From Leptobrachium leishanense (lineage: Eukaryota > Chordata > Amphibia > Anura > Megophryidae), in contig CM019065.1 of NCBI GenBank assembly GCA_009667805.1, forward strand, positions 22,471,822 to 22,535,821: 64,000 nucleotides of DNA. Reading direction: 5' to 3'. How positions within the stretch are numbered: position 1 is the stretch's first letter; each line of letters opens with the position of its first letter. Both the position numbers and the translations under genes were made by a program. Of this stretch, positions 41,201 through 52,479 are shown in pieces. The notes below the pieces were generated by a model. That model was not told the DNA's origin. It did no database searches and saw only the letters and a program-made list of their open reading frames with translations.

Positions 41201-44200
41201 ACATATGATCCAATGAATGATAATAAAGAGGGCTGTTACAGAAAAAATAAGTAAACTTAAAAAAAAAAAAAAAAAAAAAAGGACTTTTAAAAAAAAAAAA
41301 ATTAAGAAAAATGCTTAAAGTATCCTAAAAAATCGATAAATAAAGAGACTCTTTACTGCAGAATTTTATAATAAACGGTTTATTAGATATTGAATTAAAA
41401 CGGGAATATTTTTAACATTGAAGCCTATGGGATTCTCCTGAATAAACTTGCCGAATGAAACCACCGAATGGCAGGGCATTAGGGGAACCTTTCACTGATG
41501 GTTTTCGTTCTCTGAATAGCCGAAGCAGTGCTTTTTCATGGGGATTTCACTGCCCTCGAACAGGCACCGAACAGTCACCATATGTGCAGGCAATTCGCCA
41601 GGATTTGGCGAATTGCCTGCTCTCTGGATAGCCGAATGGCCAGGAAAGGTAACCGAACGCAGATTTCCAGCGTTCGGTTACCTTACTCAAGCAATTCGGA
41701 AGATCTCTTTGGATAACCCTGATAGAATATGTTGGTGGATAAGAACCTTTCGGCCCATCTAGTCTGCCCAATTCTATGGATACTTTCCCTGGATTTATCT
41801 GTTATTTAGGATAGCCTTATGCCTATCCCATGCCTGCTTAAACTCAAACAAATAGCATGTGTTACATTTATTATAGGTTGTAAACAGTCAGCAGCATATG
41901 GATTATGGAGATCCAAAAATAGTAAAATGAATTGTATTTAAAGCAATGAAAACAAGAGAAATCTCAATGTATCCTTCCTGGTAAAATCCTTTCTCAAAAA
42001 AAAATAAATTATTTTGTTACGTACACAATTTTATGTTAACAAAGCAAATTTTTCTGGCTTGCAGGTCTCAACTATAAATATATAGTACAGGAGCGGTGGG
42101 GTTACGCCTATTCCCCGATGGGGCGGCTGCAAGCACCCGATGTATCCAGCCCAGGAACATGTATAAAATATAAGAAAAAATATATGCGCAGATGACATAT
42201 TTTTTCTTATGTTTTAAATAAATATATATTTTTAAATAACCCTCTCTGCCCCACCCCAAAAAATTTATATTTATTTAGCTGAGACTTGTAGGGGGGATTA
42301 CAGTATTGTGGGAAGGACTACTAGTTGAACATTGATGAGGATCTGTATCTGAAGGTTTGTATCTGTCCATAGACGTGAGAGGGGCTCAGTCACATCCAAA
42401 TGCTCTCTGTGTTCTCCTGCTGTGAAAGCCATAAATCCCTCCCCAAAGGAAACACATCATGCGGCATGCCGCAGCACTCACAGCAAACAGGAAGCTCAGG
42501 GAACTTTCCTTAAAATGCTTTTTTTTAAAAAAAAAACAAAAAAACATCTGTCAGCAGTTCGGCTGACACAATGTATAAGCAGATTTGGGAGATCTTTCAA
42601 ATAAGCTTAAGTTGTTATGACTATGATTGGCTATGACTTTATAAATGATGATCTCCCTTTGCTAGCCCTATTACCTCTCTCCTTCTAAAAAAACCGCTCC
42701 GTACCTGCCATGGTTTAAATTTCCCAATATCAGCACAAGTTCCATTAGGAAATGGACCCTCTCGTTTTCTGCACATTCTCAGGTCATGCAGGGCTTTAGC
42801 TATAACATGGACAGCTGTATAGATATTATAGGTGACTCTCAAGCCAGTGACATCATTATAATTGTTCTGAAGCGTTCCTAAATCTTCCGATCCTGTGCAT
42901 TCTCTTATAAATGCCTGGGTAGTTACAGAGAGAGTTTTATTGTCCAGGAATTTACAGCCAAAAGCCTGTTCCCAGAACATTTTTATCCATTCTCTTCCCA
43001 AAGTCATAGAGGGGTTGATTTCATTGAGAAACTCCATAAAGCCAGGCATGGCTCCTCGGTAAAGAGCAAAGCCAATAGTTCCATAAAGAATGACTGAGTA
43101 CTTCTCTACTGAGAGGAACGCAGAGGTAGCCCAAGCTTCACTGGCCACCCATATCTTCCCAGAGACATTCTGCTTTAATAATTCATCTAGAACATGGACC
43201 AAGTCTACGTCGGTAGAAAAGAAGACCACCACCTTGACTGTCGATTCTTTGATAACGTGGACAATATGGGGAGCATTACGGTCTTGTTGGTTAATCATGA
43301 TGTTCTCTGTAAAGGCCACACATGCTCCAGCCCTTAGGATGTCTCTTTTGATCATCTGGATACCCTGCTGTCCATAATCATTGTCAAGGGCTACCAATCC
43401 CACCCAAGTCCATCCAAAATGCAGCACCAACTGGGCCAAACCCTTAGACTGGAAGGCGTCACTGGGGACTGTCCTAAAGAAGGACTTGAACTGTGTCCGA
43501 TCACTGAGGAGTGAACTGGTGGAAAAGTAGCTGATCTGTGAAGAAGATGTAATGTTCTTACATTGAGGCCGTCATTGCCAGTAAAGAGTTACATTCTCTA
43601 TATAAAACAACCCTCAAATTACAACACAAACCTGTCCAACCAATATGAATAATCCAATATATAATTATATAATAGATTGTACAGGATAGAAATGCTCTGT
43701 TATATATACCGCGGTTTATATATAAGGAGAGCAAGCCCCGTCTGTACATCATCTGGCTAAGTGCTCAATATAATTCCATTCTCTAACCGTACAATAAAAG
43801 ATATTGGTGAGTTTCCTGAATATAAATATTGAGTCAGAAATATCATCTGACTCAAAAGAAAAGATTCAGCCTTCGCCAGATTCCGATAAAAGCCACCTTT
43901 TAAAAAAAAAAATCAGCCTGAAAATGTATGAATTTCCCTCTAATATCTCTATTAGTAACCTTAACCCTAAAAGTAACCCTAATCTTAAATATAACCCCTA
44001 ACACTAAAAGTAAACCTGATCGTAAAAGTAAACCAAATCTTAAAAATAGTCCATAAACCTAACTGTAAAAGTAGCCCCTAACCCGAAAAAGAGTCCTAGC
44101 CCTAAACGTAGCCGTGACCCTAAAAATAACTCATAACCGTAACAATAACCCTATACCTATAACCCTATACCAATAACCCTATACCAATAACCCTATAACC

Positions 44201-47200
44201 CTAAAAATAACACATAATTCTAACAATAACCCTATCCTGAAAGTAACCTTAACCCTATAAATATCCCTAGCACTAAAAGTAACCCTTACTCTAAAAGTAA
44301 CCCTAACCCTAAGGCTAGGGTCAGACTAACGCAGTATCAACGTGCGTTTAGCCGCACATAATCACGGCCGTGCTAGCAGCAAATGACGTGCAATGCCAGG
44401 CAGCATACGAAGAACGGCCGCACAAACGGCTGCGCAACGCAAGTGGCAAACGAACGCATTTTTTAGAGAACGTGAAACCGCTAGTACTGACGTACAGAGT
44501 GCGCTGCGTCTACTAGCGGCGTGTGTGTGTGATTAGGAGACGTCAGACTCTGCTAATGTCCCGCCAACATAACGTCCAGACACAAAAAGGGTTTTATTGA
44601 TGATCCGTACAAAATCACGGACGAAAATGCGCATGGTATGACCGCTATTGCGTATTCCGTGAAAAAATGCGTCCATTCGTTCGAACGCACTTTTTCACGG
44701 ACAACGCGAAAAATGTGTTAGTCTGACCCTAGCCTTAAAATAGCACTAGAAACGTAACTCTTACCCTAAAAGTAACCTTAACCCTAAAAATAGCCCTACC
44801 CTAAAAGTAACCATGAAGCTAAAGTAAACCGAACTGTAAAAGTAGCCACTAACCCTAAAAATAACCCCAACTCTAAAAGTAGCCCTAGCCCTAAAAGTGA
44901 TCATGACCCTAAAAGTAACCCTAACCGTAAGAATAACCCATAACCGTGACAATAACCCTAACCTTAAATTAACTCTGAACCTAAAAGTAACACTAACCCT
45001 AAAAATAGCATTAAAAGTAACCCTTACTCTAAAAATAACCCTAACCCTAAAAATAGCCCTAGCCCTAAATGTAACTCTTACCCTAAAAGCAACCTTAACC
45101 CTAAAAATAGCCCTACCCTAAAAGTAACCATGAAGCTAAAGTAAACCTAACTGTAAAAGTAGCCCCTAACCCTAAAAATAACCCCAACTCTAAATGTAGC
45201 CCAAGCCCTAAAAGTGATCATGACCCTAAAAGTAACCCTAACCTTAAAAACAACACATAACTGTGAAAATAACCCTAACCTTAAATTAACTCTGACCCTA
45301 AAAGTAACCCTAACCCTAAAAATAGCATTAAAAGTAACCCTTACCCTAAAAATAACCCTAACCCTAAAAATAGCCTTAGCCCTAAAAGTAACTCTTACCC
45401 TAAAAGTAGCCTTAACCCTAATAATAGCCCTACCCTAAAAGTAACCATGACCCTAAATGTAACCCTAACCCTAAAAATAACCCATAACCCTAAAGCTAAA
45501 AGTAACCAAGGATATCCAAGACTTAAGGTTAGGGTCACCTTTAGGGTTTCAACCAATATACTTTTTATTTATGAGTATCCGCTGATTCACGTGAGCAGAT
45601 GCAGCCACAGCCAGGTTCTGAAATAAGGTAATAAGTCTGAAAAAATTGATTTTCTGACTGAAAATGGTCTGTGATTAACCCCTGGTTATAACCCAAACCC
45701 GAAAATAAACCCTCGAAGTTACTATAACCTTAAACGTAACTGACCCAAAAAGTATCCCATTTTTTCCATGACTTATAGGGTTAGAGCTGCCTTTAAGGTT
45801 AGGGCTAATTTTAGGGTTAAAGTTAGGGTTATATTTAGAGTTAGTGCTATTAATAGGGTTAGAGTACAGTTATTTTTAGGGTTGGGGTTAAGTATTTAGT
45901 ACTAACAAACACTAGCATTAAAAAAATTTGTTTTAGAAAAAAAACTATAAAAACACATAGAAACCTATGCGATACTAGCTGTTAAGCGTTAACGGGTCCC
46001 TGCTACCGGCTCCAGTATGAGGGAGCTGCAAATTAGTATTTTTTTTTATATTAGGGAGCTGCAAATTAGATGCGCTAATGTCACCTGGGTTTAATGCATG
46101 TGATGAGTACCAAAAAACAAAGATTTTGAGTATGGAGCCCTTCTTCAGTGTAATGCCCAAATGCCGAAGGATCATGCGTGGTGGTGGTGGTGGTGAAATG
46201 TTGCATTGTGTTTGGTAACAGGATTTTGATATAGTGGAACTTTAGTGGATTTCCCCCCCCTCCACAACTACTTTGTATGCTGTGTGCATTAGAGCAGTTA
46301 GCATTAACGTGTGCGCCTGTAGTGCTTAACCCCTTCACTACCACATTCAAGTTAACTCTATCTTGAATAGCACTTTCAGGTGCCTGAGATCGATGTCAAT
46401 TCTTGGTCTGTTCATATTCTGGAGTTATTCAAACACAATTTGTTAATTTTAGTGGGCGCCAGAATGTGTCCCTAAAAGCCCAGCGCATTAGACATGACAG
46501 CAGTAGATGTACTGGATCTCATCAAAGCAGACGGTCTTTCCTGTCTCTGGGAAAAGAATCAAAGTATTCTCAGCTGCGCTGAAGCTGTAGTATTGCAAAT
46601 TTGGCCACCAGACCAGCAACATGTATAAGAAGCCGATGACCATGAACAAAATGTCCACCAATAATGGCATGGCATCACAGTGCATTCACAATGCAGACAT
46701 CCCTTGGACATGGTCTACATGGACATCTCTGCACAACTGCGATGAGGATGTCACATTTCATGCTCGACATGGATGTCCTCACGCAGGGCACCATGTCACT
46801 TGTAGTTATGTCACCACCCATGTGCAGTGTGTCAAGTGCCTACTGCCACCACTCCTGATATTCGGCTCAGGAATAAGATTATTGATGGATGAGTTAGTCC
46901 TACCTGCGGGTATCGATACAGTCCTAGGATATGAGCTATCAGCATGGAGTATGTAGAGACAGAGTGACCAATAACAGCTGCCAATGGCACACTTTGCCGG
47001 CATCTGTAATTTGGCTGTGGTTGTCCCCAACCGGTTAGCATTTGTAGGGTCCCGGTGATAGCCCTCTGTAGAACTGCACAGGAATCATAGATCTCAAATC
47101 CCAGGGTGACGTTGGGTAGAACAGTTGGATCTCTATTGATTTCCTCCACTGCAAATCGTATTGCCTGGATACGCTGATAGTTCTCAAACCTAAATCTGTT

Positions 47201-50190
47201 TGGGTAAAAAAAAAAAAAACATCTCAGTGATATTAAGTTACACGGATATGTCTAGGATTCATTCAAAAACCCAATGTTTTTTTTATATTTGACACCATTG
47301 ATAATTTGGTTAGTCTACTTTGTTCACCTTCAAGTGTGATGTGGCTGATTAGTTGTTTGAATATCACCCTCTGTTTCTCCATCCCCTTCTCTATTGTTGT
47401 AAATACCTCCAATACATCCAGCCCACTCCTGCTAAGTCTTACTAACTCTGTGTCTTTCTTCATACAGCAGTCGGATCATCCTCAGTTACTCCATTTTTCC
47501 CACTCTGCAGTACCACCCTCCCACCCAGTCTCTCTATAATCGTATAGCTCTCCTTTTCAGCTGCTTCTACTTCTCACTCTGATTACCCTAACCATGCCCA
47601 AATGTCTGGTCCGTTTCCATGCAATCCCTGCTATATTCTATCTGACCTCCAGCTCCACACTCCCCCTGTTACCTTTTGTTTCACCTACCTTTGTCCCATA
47701 GATTGTAAGCTCACGGGATGTCTGACTGAGCACGTGTATAAAGTGCTGAAGTAGCAGGACAATTATCCTACGGGCAGAATCGTCTGTTCCTTATGTATCA
47801 TTATTTATTATATCTTTTGTTTCCGCTTCCCCATTGTAAAGCGCTGCGGAATCTGTTACATAAATGCTGTAACTGTAACACATTTTTCCAACAGAAAATC
47901 AAATAAACATAAAGAATTCTGGCCATTTGACATAGAAAATAATCTCAACTTGATATTTGTTACGATTTTGGAGTAAACGTTTAGGTTTTGTTGCTAAACC
48001 TGGGTATATATTGAATATCCTGGCCTGTCTGACAAGGCCAGATGAATCCTGACAGTGACATCCTGTAGTAAGTAAATTAACCCTTTCGCTGCTGAGGCTT
48101 TTCCCGCCCCTGTACTGAGGTCATTTTTTACCTGTTTTGCGCATCATGTTTAAACGTGTTTTGAAGGCTTATTTTAGTATATGACACCGACATATTATAT
48201 ATCGTTCTTTCCGTCAGACTCGGTAGATTCATAATATGTCATTATTATATGTATACGTTATGTCATGTCTGTATATTATAACAAAAAATGCAATAAAATA
48301 TGTATTTTCAATAATTTACAACGTGTAAAGTGTTTTTTTCCACATTTTAACATGCGAGCAATTGCGGTTATATTTTGTATGGGGTGCGCTTGTTAAAAAA
48401 ATTAGAGATGGGGTCTCGTTACATTTTTTTTGGGGAAAATGACACTATTTTTAACAAACACACCGCATACAAAAATCGTTAGTGCAGCATCATTGTTCAC
48501 ATTATAATTGAAATGGGAACAATATTGCTGCATTAACAAACCCAAAAAAAAGAAAAAAAAGTGTTTATTTTTTTTTTTTTAATTTTTTTTTAATTTTTTT
48601 TTTATTTTTATTTTTTTTATTTTTTTTTTTTACAACATTTTTAACTTTCATGTTTGGTATCGTTGGAACGGCCATGCTCTGGCCGATCCAACGATATCAA
48701 ATTTAACCCCTAGCTGCCACGGATCGGGAGATAGGGAGTTCATTGGAACTCCCTATCTCCACACTTGGTGGCAGTTAGGGGTTAACTGTAGGACTAGCGT
48801 CATCATGCTACGCACGATGACGCCAGTCCTCTGGGGGAGTTCCCGGAAGCTTGGCCGACATCCAAGATGTCGGCCAGCTCCCGGGAAGGATCGCGAATCG
48901 GCGCTTTTCAGCGCCGATTTGCGATCCAGCTCCCCAGGGGTTAATGCCAGGCATCATTTGGAAGGGCAGGCTGTGCCCTTCCAATGATGCCTGGGTTAAC
49001 CCCCTGTGCGCCGCCGATCGGGAGGGAGAGAGGTCCGAAGGACCTCCCCCCCCTCCCTTTCAGGCGCGCCTCCTCCGCACATGCGGGGGGGCACCTGAAT
49101 TAGGTGTCATCGCGCCCCCGCGATGACACCTAATAATGGCGGCTGCTGGTCCGGATGCCGGGCTGACATCCAGGATGTCAGCCCGCACCGGAGGGGCCAG
49201 CGATCGGCCGGAACCCGGCCGAACGCTGACCCCAATGTGAGGACGCGCTCAGCGCGTCCTCAGCACACCAGCGGTAATGCTGAGGACGCGCTGAGCGCGT
49301 CCTTAGCATTGAAGTGGTTAAGGGTGCCAAAGTGCGCAGAAGGAGAGGTGGTGTCTGAATAACCCCTCTACTGTATATCCCTTATATTTAGGTTCTCAAG
49401 GGCACAGGCCCCTAATGTATTGTGTCATCTTGTAAACTCTATAGGCACTCTTCCGCTAACATGGAGATGCTAATGGGCGTCCCTATGTTACCGTGACATT
49501 CCGGGGCAGGCTCTACCTCGACACCCGTAGGGAATGCATCACTGATCGCAGCGATACTTGTGGTAGCGCTTCCGGCCCCCACGAGTATCACCTCCCTGAG
49601 TGCATAGGACTCCATGGAGGGGTGTGAGCCCTGTGCGATCTCATGGGAGCCATGGAGGGATCGCAGAGGGAGACTATTTGTTCCCAGTCTCACTCTGCTC
49701 ATGGTCAGAAGAAGCGGTGGATCGGGTCACCCTTTTGTCCATGGGATAAGAGGTGCGTATGGGATTTAATGTGGTGAGGGGGTTTCAGGGGGTGTTAAAT
49801 GATCTCTCTGCCAAATAGGTTATAACAGTAAGGAATATACTGGGAATATTCCCAAATATTTTTAACTGTATAATAATTAGAAATGATTTTCCAAAAGCGC
49901 CTCTGGTTCCTGATGGTGAATTTTTGGAAAATCACTTGTTAGTGAAGGGGTTAAGGACAAAACTAACCCGAGTAATAAAATGAAACTTACTTTAAACAGA
50001 GAGCGGGGGATGGTTTTCCGGTGTAGTTATTTTTTGGATATGTTTTCTCCACGTGAACAGGCATCACTCCACCAATGTTGATATCTCCCAGAGTTGACAT
50101 CCCAGAGAGCGCAGCACCGGGGATTCTGCAGCCCTGGTCATTTGAATACACTGACTGGAGAACACAGAGGACAATAAGTTTCCACATCAT
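34291..50190 (-). CDS. V2R-B: vomeronasal type-2 receptor-like class C GPCR (whole gene, 6 coding exons)
   Basis: Joined coding exons are 50190-49991, 47195-46904, 43535-42705, 35727-35500, 35417-35294 and 35219-34291. They total 2604 nt, or 867 residues, with an open frame. The architecture and expected role are as in V2R-A: secreted-side Venus-flytrap domain, nine-cysteine linker, seven-helix domain, short tail. Introns 4 and 5 are compact (82 and 74 bp), unlike V2R-A. Introns 1-3 are swollen by repeats, including a 4-kb hAT element in intron 3 and a telomere-like array in intron 2. It lies upstream of V2R-A on the same strand and is best explained as a tandem duplicate. No pseudogenising lesion was seen. 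Confidence 0.92.
35294..35417 (-). CDS. V2R-B exon 5 (cysteine-rich linker, NCD3G)
   Basis: This 124-nt exon reads VPLSVCSQSCPPGFRKAS followed by VCCFQCKLCPPGEISNQT. The last G pairs with AT of exon 6 to make Asp. The cysteine pattern is identical to V2R-A. Confidence 0.92.
35500..35727 (-). CDS. V2R-B exon 4 (end of ligand-binding domain)
   Basis: This 228-nt exon encodes LLHYMKRVRLRMTSG, then DENGDPPAVYDIVNWQY and IVQWGTGDRE. It is bounded by an AG acceptor above 35727 and a GTAAGA donor below 35500. It is separated from exon 5 by only 82 bp. Confidence 0.92.
36096..36144. repeat. 52-bp minisatellite, detached first unit
   Basis: ATCTGTATGTGCTGCATAAT and GCCTGTGTATGGTAATTACA match the array at 40160-40650. 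The hAT element has been inserted between this unit and the rest. Confidence 0.85.
36397..39044 (-). pseudogene. hAT transposase with BED zinc finger, broken
   Basis: It starts at 39044 (MSERRKRTGRRSQTQIRG). An acidic region follows, then a BED finger (VAVCNLCQMRIKRGKD...). The frame shifts near 38800. TGA at 38182-38180 cuts the finger just before its histidine pair (HMTTCH continues in the same frame), and CGA to TGA is the simple explanation. The catalytic region has LDTWSSKHG, MVVCDNGGN and CLAHVLNLVVQHFL, all hAT landmarks. A run of nine G at 36917-36925 shifts the frame before WLMVKDACTVLSPFEEAT. The frame ends after SLLKDPRIRAIKERDHY, so the usual C-terminal dimerisation segment is absent. 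Confidence 0.9.
39110..39835. repeat. ~68-bp tandem repeat in the hAT 5' region, about 10 copies
   Basis: Units with TGAGACCCCCTGATGGGTGG, CAGTGACAAGACACAGATTA and ATTCCCAG recur about every 66-70 bp. Their place upstream of the transposase start suggests part of the element's control region, which is inference only. Confidence 0.85.
40160..40650. repeat. 52-bp minisatellite, main array (~9-10 copies)
   Basis: The unit is CAACACCTTGTATCTGTATG plus TGCTGCATAATGCCTGTG and TATGGCAATTACAG. The array begins right at the hAT target duplication. Confidence 0.93.
40803..41721. mobile_element. CAGGGTTATTC-family MITE, copy F (complete)
   Basis: The left end CAGGGTTATTCAAAGAGA and right end ATCTCTTTGGATAACCCTG are flanked by ATA at 40800-40802 and ATA at 41722-41724. 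It is 919 bp, without a transposase frame. This is the best reference copy in the window. Confidence 0.9.
41725..41850 (-). mobile_element. CR1-like LINE 3' end, minus strand
   Basis: Reading on the minus strand gives the same 3' tail as 33642-34195 (GCATGGGATAGGCATAAGGC, a TAATTGGGCAGACTAGATGG-like stretch and GGCCGAAAGGTTCTTATC). Only the last ~125 bp are present, directly next to copy F. Confidence 0.75.
42057..42250. repeat. Dispersed repeat with GGGGCGGCTGC motif
   Basis: GCCTATTCCCCGATGGGGCG and GGAACATGTATAAAATAT resemble 56655-56740 (GCCTATTCCCTATCAGGGCG, CCATGTATAAAACATG). Boundaries are uncertain. Confidence 0.5.
42705..43535 (-). CDS. V2R-B exon 3 (core of Venus-flytrap domain)
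   Basis: This 831-nt phase-0 exon begins ISYFSTSSLLSDRTQFKSFF, carries a GLAQLVLHFGWTWVGLVALD segment and ends NGTCADIGKFKPWQ before a GTACGG donor. It is open throughout and aligns without gaps to V2R-A exon 3 except for five extra codons near a TTQAFIRECTGS segment. Confidence 0.93.
43960..45530. repeat. Degenerate telomere-like CCCTAA array with 317-bp periodicity
   Basis: Dominated by CCCTAAAAGTAA and CCCTAACCCTAA variants. The landmark CCATGAAGCT/CCATGACCCT occurs at 44811, 45128 and 45445, exactly 317 bp apart, with aligned neighbours. It is interrupted by the MITE at 44312-44735. It is in V2R-B intron 2. The leucine/threonine-rich frames are artefacts. Confidence 0.9.
44312..44735. 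mobile_element. MITE of the AGGCTAGGGTCAGAC family, copy 2
   Basis: The ends AGGCTAGGGTCAGACTAACG and GTTAGTCTGACCCTAGCCT are flanked by TA at 44310-44311 and TA at 44736-44737. It is 424 bp. The interior contains the hairpin GTGAAAAAATGCG... against ...CGCACTTTTTCAC. Confidence 0.87.
45531..45900. repeat. Telomere-like repeat in opposite (TTAGGG) orientation
   Basis: From ~45530 the strand bias flips to GGTTAGGGTCACC and TTTAGGGTT, continuing at 45776-45900 with TTAGGGTTAAAGTTAGGG-type units. CCCTAA-type sequence persists at 45680-45750, so the flip is mosaic. Confidence 0.75.
45901..46903. other. No gene recognised in this part of V2R-B intron 2
   Basis: Contains a tandemly echoed GGGAGCTGCAAATTAG motif at 46021-46070 and a (GGT)n run. 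Nothing further was supported. Confidence 0.5.
46904..47195 (-). CDS. V2R-B exon 2 (ligand-binding domain, lobe 1)
   Basis: This 292-nt exon is the same size as in V2R-A. It begins FRFENYQRIQAIRFAVEEIN and ends with AHILGLYRYPQ before a GTAGGA donor. The charged loop after the LTG triplet differs most from V2R-A (WGQPQ instead of QRKPV), which is plausible ligand-site divergence but unproven. Confidence 0.92.
47400..47885. repeat. Frog-type dispersed repeat ending GCGCTGCGGAATCTGTT
   Basis: CCATAGATTGTAAGCTCACG, then CAGGACAATTATCCTACGGG, then CTTCCCCATTGTAAAGCGCTGCGGAATC. The reverse complement of related sequence is at 32735-32930. Family assignment is not possible by eye; it is probably the 3' part of a retroposon. 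Confidence 0.6.
48081..49317. mobile_element. TTAA-flanked DNA element (piggyBac-like MITE), GC-rich
   Basis: TTAA at 48077-48080 and 49318-49321 flank CCCTTTCGCTGCTGAGG and its diverged inverse CCTTAGCATTGAAGTGG. The right half is very GC-rich with nested hairpins (GACGCGCTCAGCGCGTC twice, GATAGGGAGTT...AACTCCCTATC). The TTAA target and CCC start fit piggyBac-type elements; no transposase is seen. It lies in V2R-B intron 1. Confidence 0.78.
49322..49985. other. No feature recognised in V2R-B intron 1 remainder
   Basis: An 87-codon minus-strand frame at 49439-49702 has no recognisable family and no splice context. It is not called a gene. Confidence 0.5.
49991..50190 (-). CDS. V2R-B exon 1 (signal peptide and start of ligand-binding domain)
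   Basis: The start is placed at 50190 (MMWKLIVLCVLQSVYSN, a hydrophobic signal peptide). Further upstream in-frame ATGs at MPCVLK and MNDFW are possible. GDINIGGVMPVH marks the first strand of the flytrap domain. The exon ends at a GTAAGT donor with a split lysine codon, in the same phase as V2R-A. Confidence 0.87.
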
Positions 50191-50790
50191 CTTCAACACA
50201 CACGGCATAATGATCCAAAAATCATTCAAGACCAGTCTGCGGATTCTTGTTGGTCTCTGAAGGTATGAAAGTACTCATCCGAAACTCTGGAGAGAGGAGA
50301 CCAATGGACACATGGTTATTCTGTGTGGCTGTAATGTGATTCCACTTTCGAGATACCCAAGATCAGATAATATGGAGATGATGCATTCGTATAGTCCTTT
50401 GTGGAGGTGTTTATTTATTGGTTCTTGATGGAACATACAGTACTAGGGTTGTGTGTATATCGTTGTTCCTCCTTACAGGGACACTGCCACATACATAAAC
50501 TGTAACTATATTACTTGTGCATTACAAATAAAACCACTCTATAAAACACATTATGAAACACATGCTGCTGTTTTTGTCTTCGTTTGAAGTAATTGCATGT
50601 AAAACGGAAAAATATAGTTAGGTTTTTTTTATCTCCTGTTTACATTTTGTGGATTTTTCCCATAATGCAATATTTACTAAAATTGTGCAAAAGTCTTACT
50701 TTACTGCTATGGTTTATATTCTGCAGTATTTAGCAGTTAATGAGGTGGATGAAGGAATGTTTAGATAAGGCAGCAGGAGTCTGTCGTTCT
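50191..50790. other. Region directly upstream of V2R-B; nothing recognised
   Basis: This should contain the promoter and 5' UTR of V2R-B, but no TATA-type arrangement could be singled out. Confidence 0.4.
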
Positions 50791-50796
50791 CCAGGC

Positions 50797-51305
50797 TAAC
50801 TGAGATAAGAGCTGGCAGCTGAATGAGATAAAACAGGGAGCTTAAAATACTTCTAGTCTACCCCCTGGTGATGTCATTTGAATACATCCCATACAATACA
50901 ATGATGTGAGTCGGTGACTGACCCATTCACTGGGAGATTACCCTGTACATGCTGCAAACAGACCCTATGTCTCTTGAGGTCATAGACCTCAATTCTATCT
51001 TGAGCTCATTCTAAATGCCTCATTTGCACAATCGAGGAATTATATGGCACGTTCTGGCTGGAAAGTCGGGTGGATAGCTTGACTTACCTGGATATGCAAT
51101 CCTGTCTCCAACAGAGAAGACTGACCTAAACATTGAGCCTTCCAACTGTTTCATTTGCCCGTATCAGTTTTAATGCTACCTGAGATAAGAGCTGGCAGCT
51201 GAATGAGATTAGACAAGGAGTTTAAAAGACTCCTATTCTACCCCTGGTGGTGTCCTTTGAATACATCCCACACAATACAATGAGTCGTGACTGACCCATT
51301 CACTC
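50797..51305. repeat. Direct repeat of ~135 bp spaced ~378 bp
   Basis: GAGATAAGAGCTGGCAGCTG, then AATGAGAT, then TTTGAATACATCCCA and GTGACTGACCCATTCACT occurs at ~50800-50935 and ~51180-51305 with point differences. It lies upstream of V2R-B. Confidence 0.8.
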
Positions 51306-51834
51306 CATTCTATGGCCAAAGCCACACCCAGTGTGCACCCAGTTGTTAGATTTTAATTTCCTGTAAAATATAATAAATATTTTGTCTTGAAAAGTCTGTT
51401 CTTATAAAATGGATGTGAAATCCCCCCCCCCATTTTTGTTAGTGTCAATACTGCATAGACCGTTGTTCCTTCTATAGGATATGAGCTGTGGCCGATTTCC
51501 TGTTATGTTCAGAGCAGGAAAATGTGCGCAGAAGCGGGAAGATGGGAAAAGGATTTCTTGTGAACCATATATGGTAGTAAGTTAACTGAGTGGCTAAACT
51601 TTGATGTTGTAATGTATCTGTACACTGATTGGCTATAAATTCTGTGAATTTTAATAAATAGATCTGGCTTAACGAGGAAAGCTAGACTTCTGAGAAAGAC
51701 CAACACAGTCTTGTGATTGATTCTTTTTGGGGGTCTCCGCCATGGCGTAGCGCAGCTCTTACTTTGGTTTTGATATATAAGAAGAAACTTGGAAAAGGTT
51801 TATGGTAATTATAATGAAAAATAGAATTTTTCAC

Positions 51835-52235
51835 CAGTGACACATATAGAGGAAAATATCACACAATGGATGCACCCAGTGACACGTATAGAGGAAAATA
51901 TCACACAATGGATGCACCCAGTGACACATATAGAGGAAAATATCACATAATGGATGCACCCAGTGACACATATAGAGAAAAATATCACACAATGGATGCA
52001 CTCAGCGACACATATAGAGGAAAATATCACACATTGGATGCACCCAGTGACACGTATGGAGGAAAATATCACACAATGGATGCGCCCAGTGACACATTTA
52101 GAGGAAAATATCACACATTGGATGCACCCAGTGACACGTATGGAGGAAAATATCACACAATGGATGCACCCAGTGACACATATAGAGGAAAATATCACAC
52201 AATGGATGCACCCAGTGACACATATAGAGGAAAAT
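51835..52235. repeat. 42-bp minisatellite, about 9.5 copies
   Basis: The unit is CAGTGACACATATAGAGGAA plus AATATCACACAATGGATGCACC. The period is 14 codons, so all frames stay open; the DAPSDTYRGKYHTM-type repeat protein is an artefact. Confidence 0.94.
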
Positions 52236-52479
52236 ATTTTCTTAACTAAACATACAAGAGAAAATCAATCACATGTAAGATATCAGCAACATCAAATAAC
52301 CACAATAAGGACATTTCATGTATTGGTGGTAGTGTCTCTTTGAAAGGATATATAGTATGTTGTTTTGGGATTTTGTATAGTTGCCTGTGTATTTGCTTCT
52401 CTTTGATAGAGCTATGTAGTGGTAGAGTGTGTGCGAGTAGATTTCTGCAAGTTAATTACTGAACACTGATGTATTTTTT

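Noticed and set aside
43960..45900. Signature of an ancestral telomere-telomere fusion
   Set aside because: A fusion should give TTAGGG followed by CCCTAA head to head. Here CCCTAA-type sequence comes first and TTAGGG-type second, units are degenerate, and there is a 317-bp block structure. Local amplification is simpler.
46621..46956. 111-codon plus-strand frame
   Set aside because: It overlaps V2R-B exon 2 in antisense and intron sequence; no domain recognised.
49439..49702. 87-codon minus-strand frame near V2R-B exon 1
   Set aside because: No family resemblance, no splice signals and no signal peptide. It could be chance in a locally GC-balanced stretch.
51866..52249. 127-codon frame with DAPSDTYRGKYHTM repeats
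   Set aside because: 42-bp minisatellite; all phases stay open because the unit is a multiple of three. No start context, splice sites or homologue.
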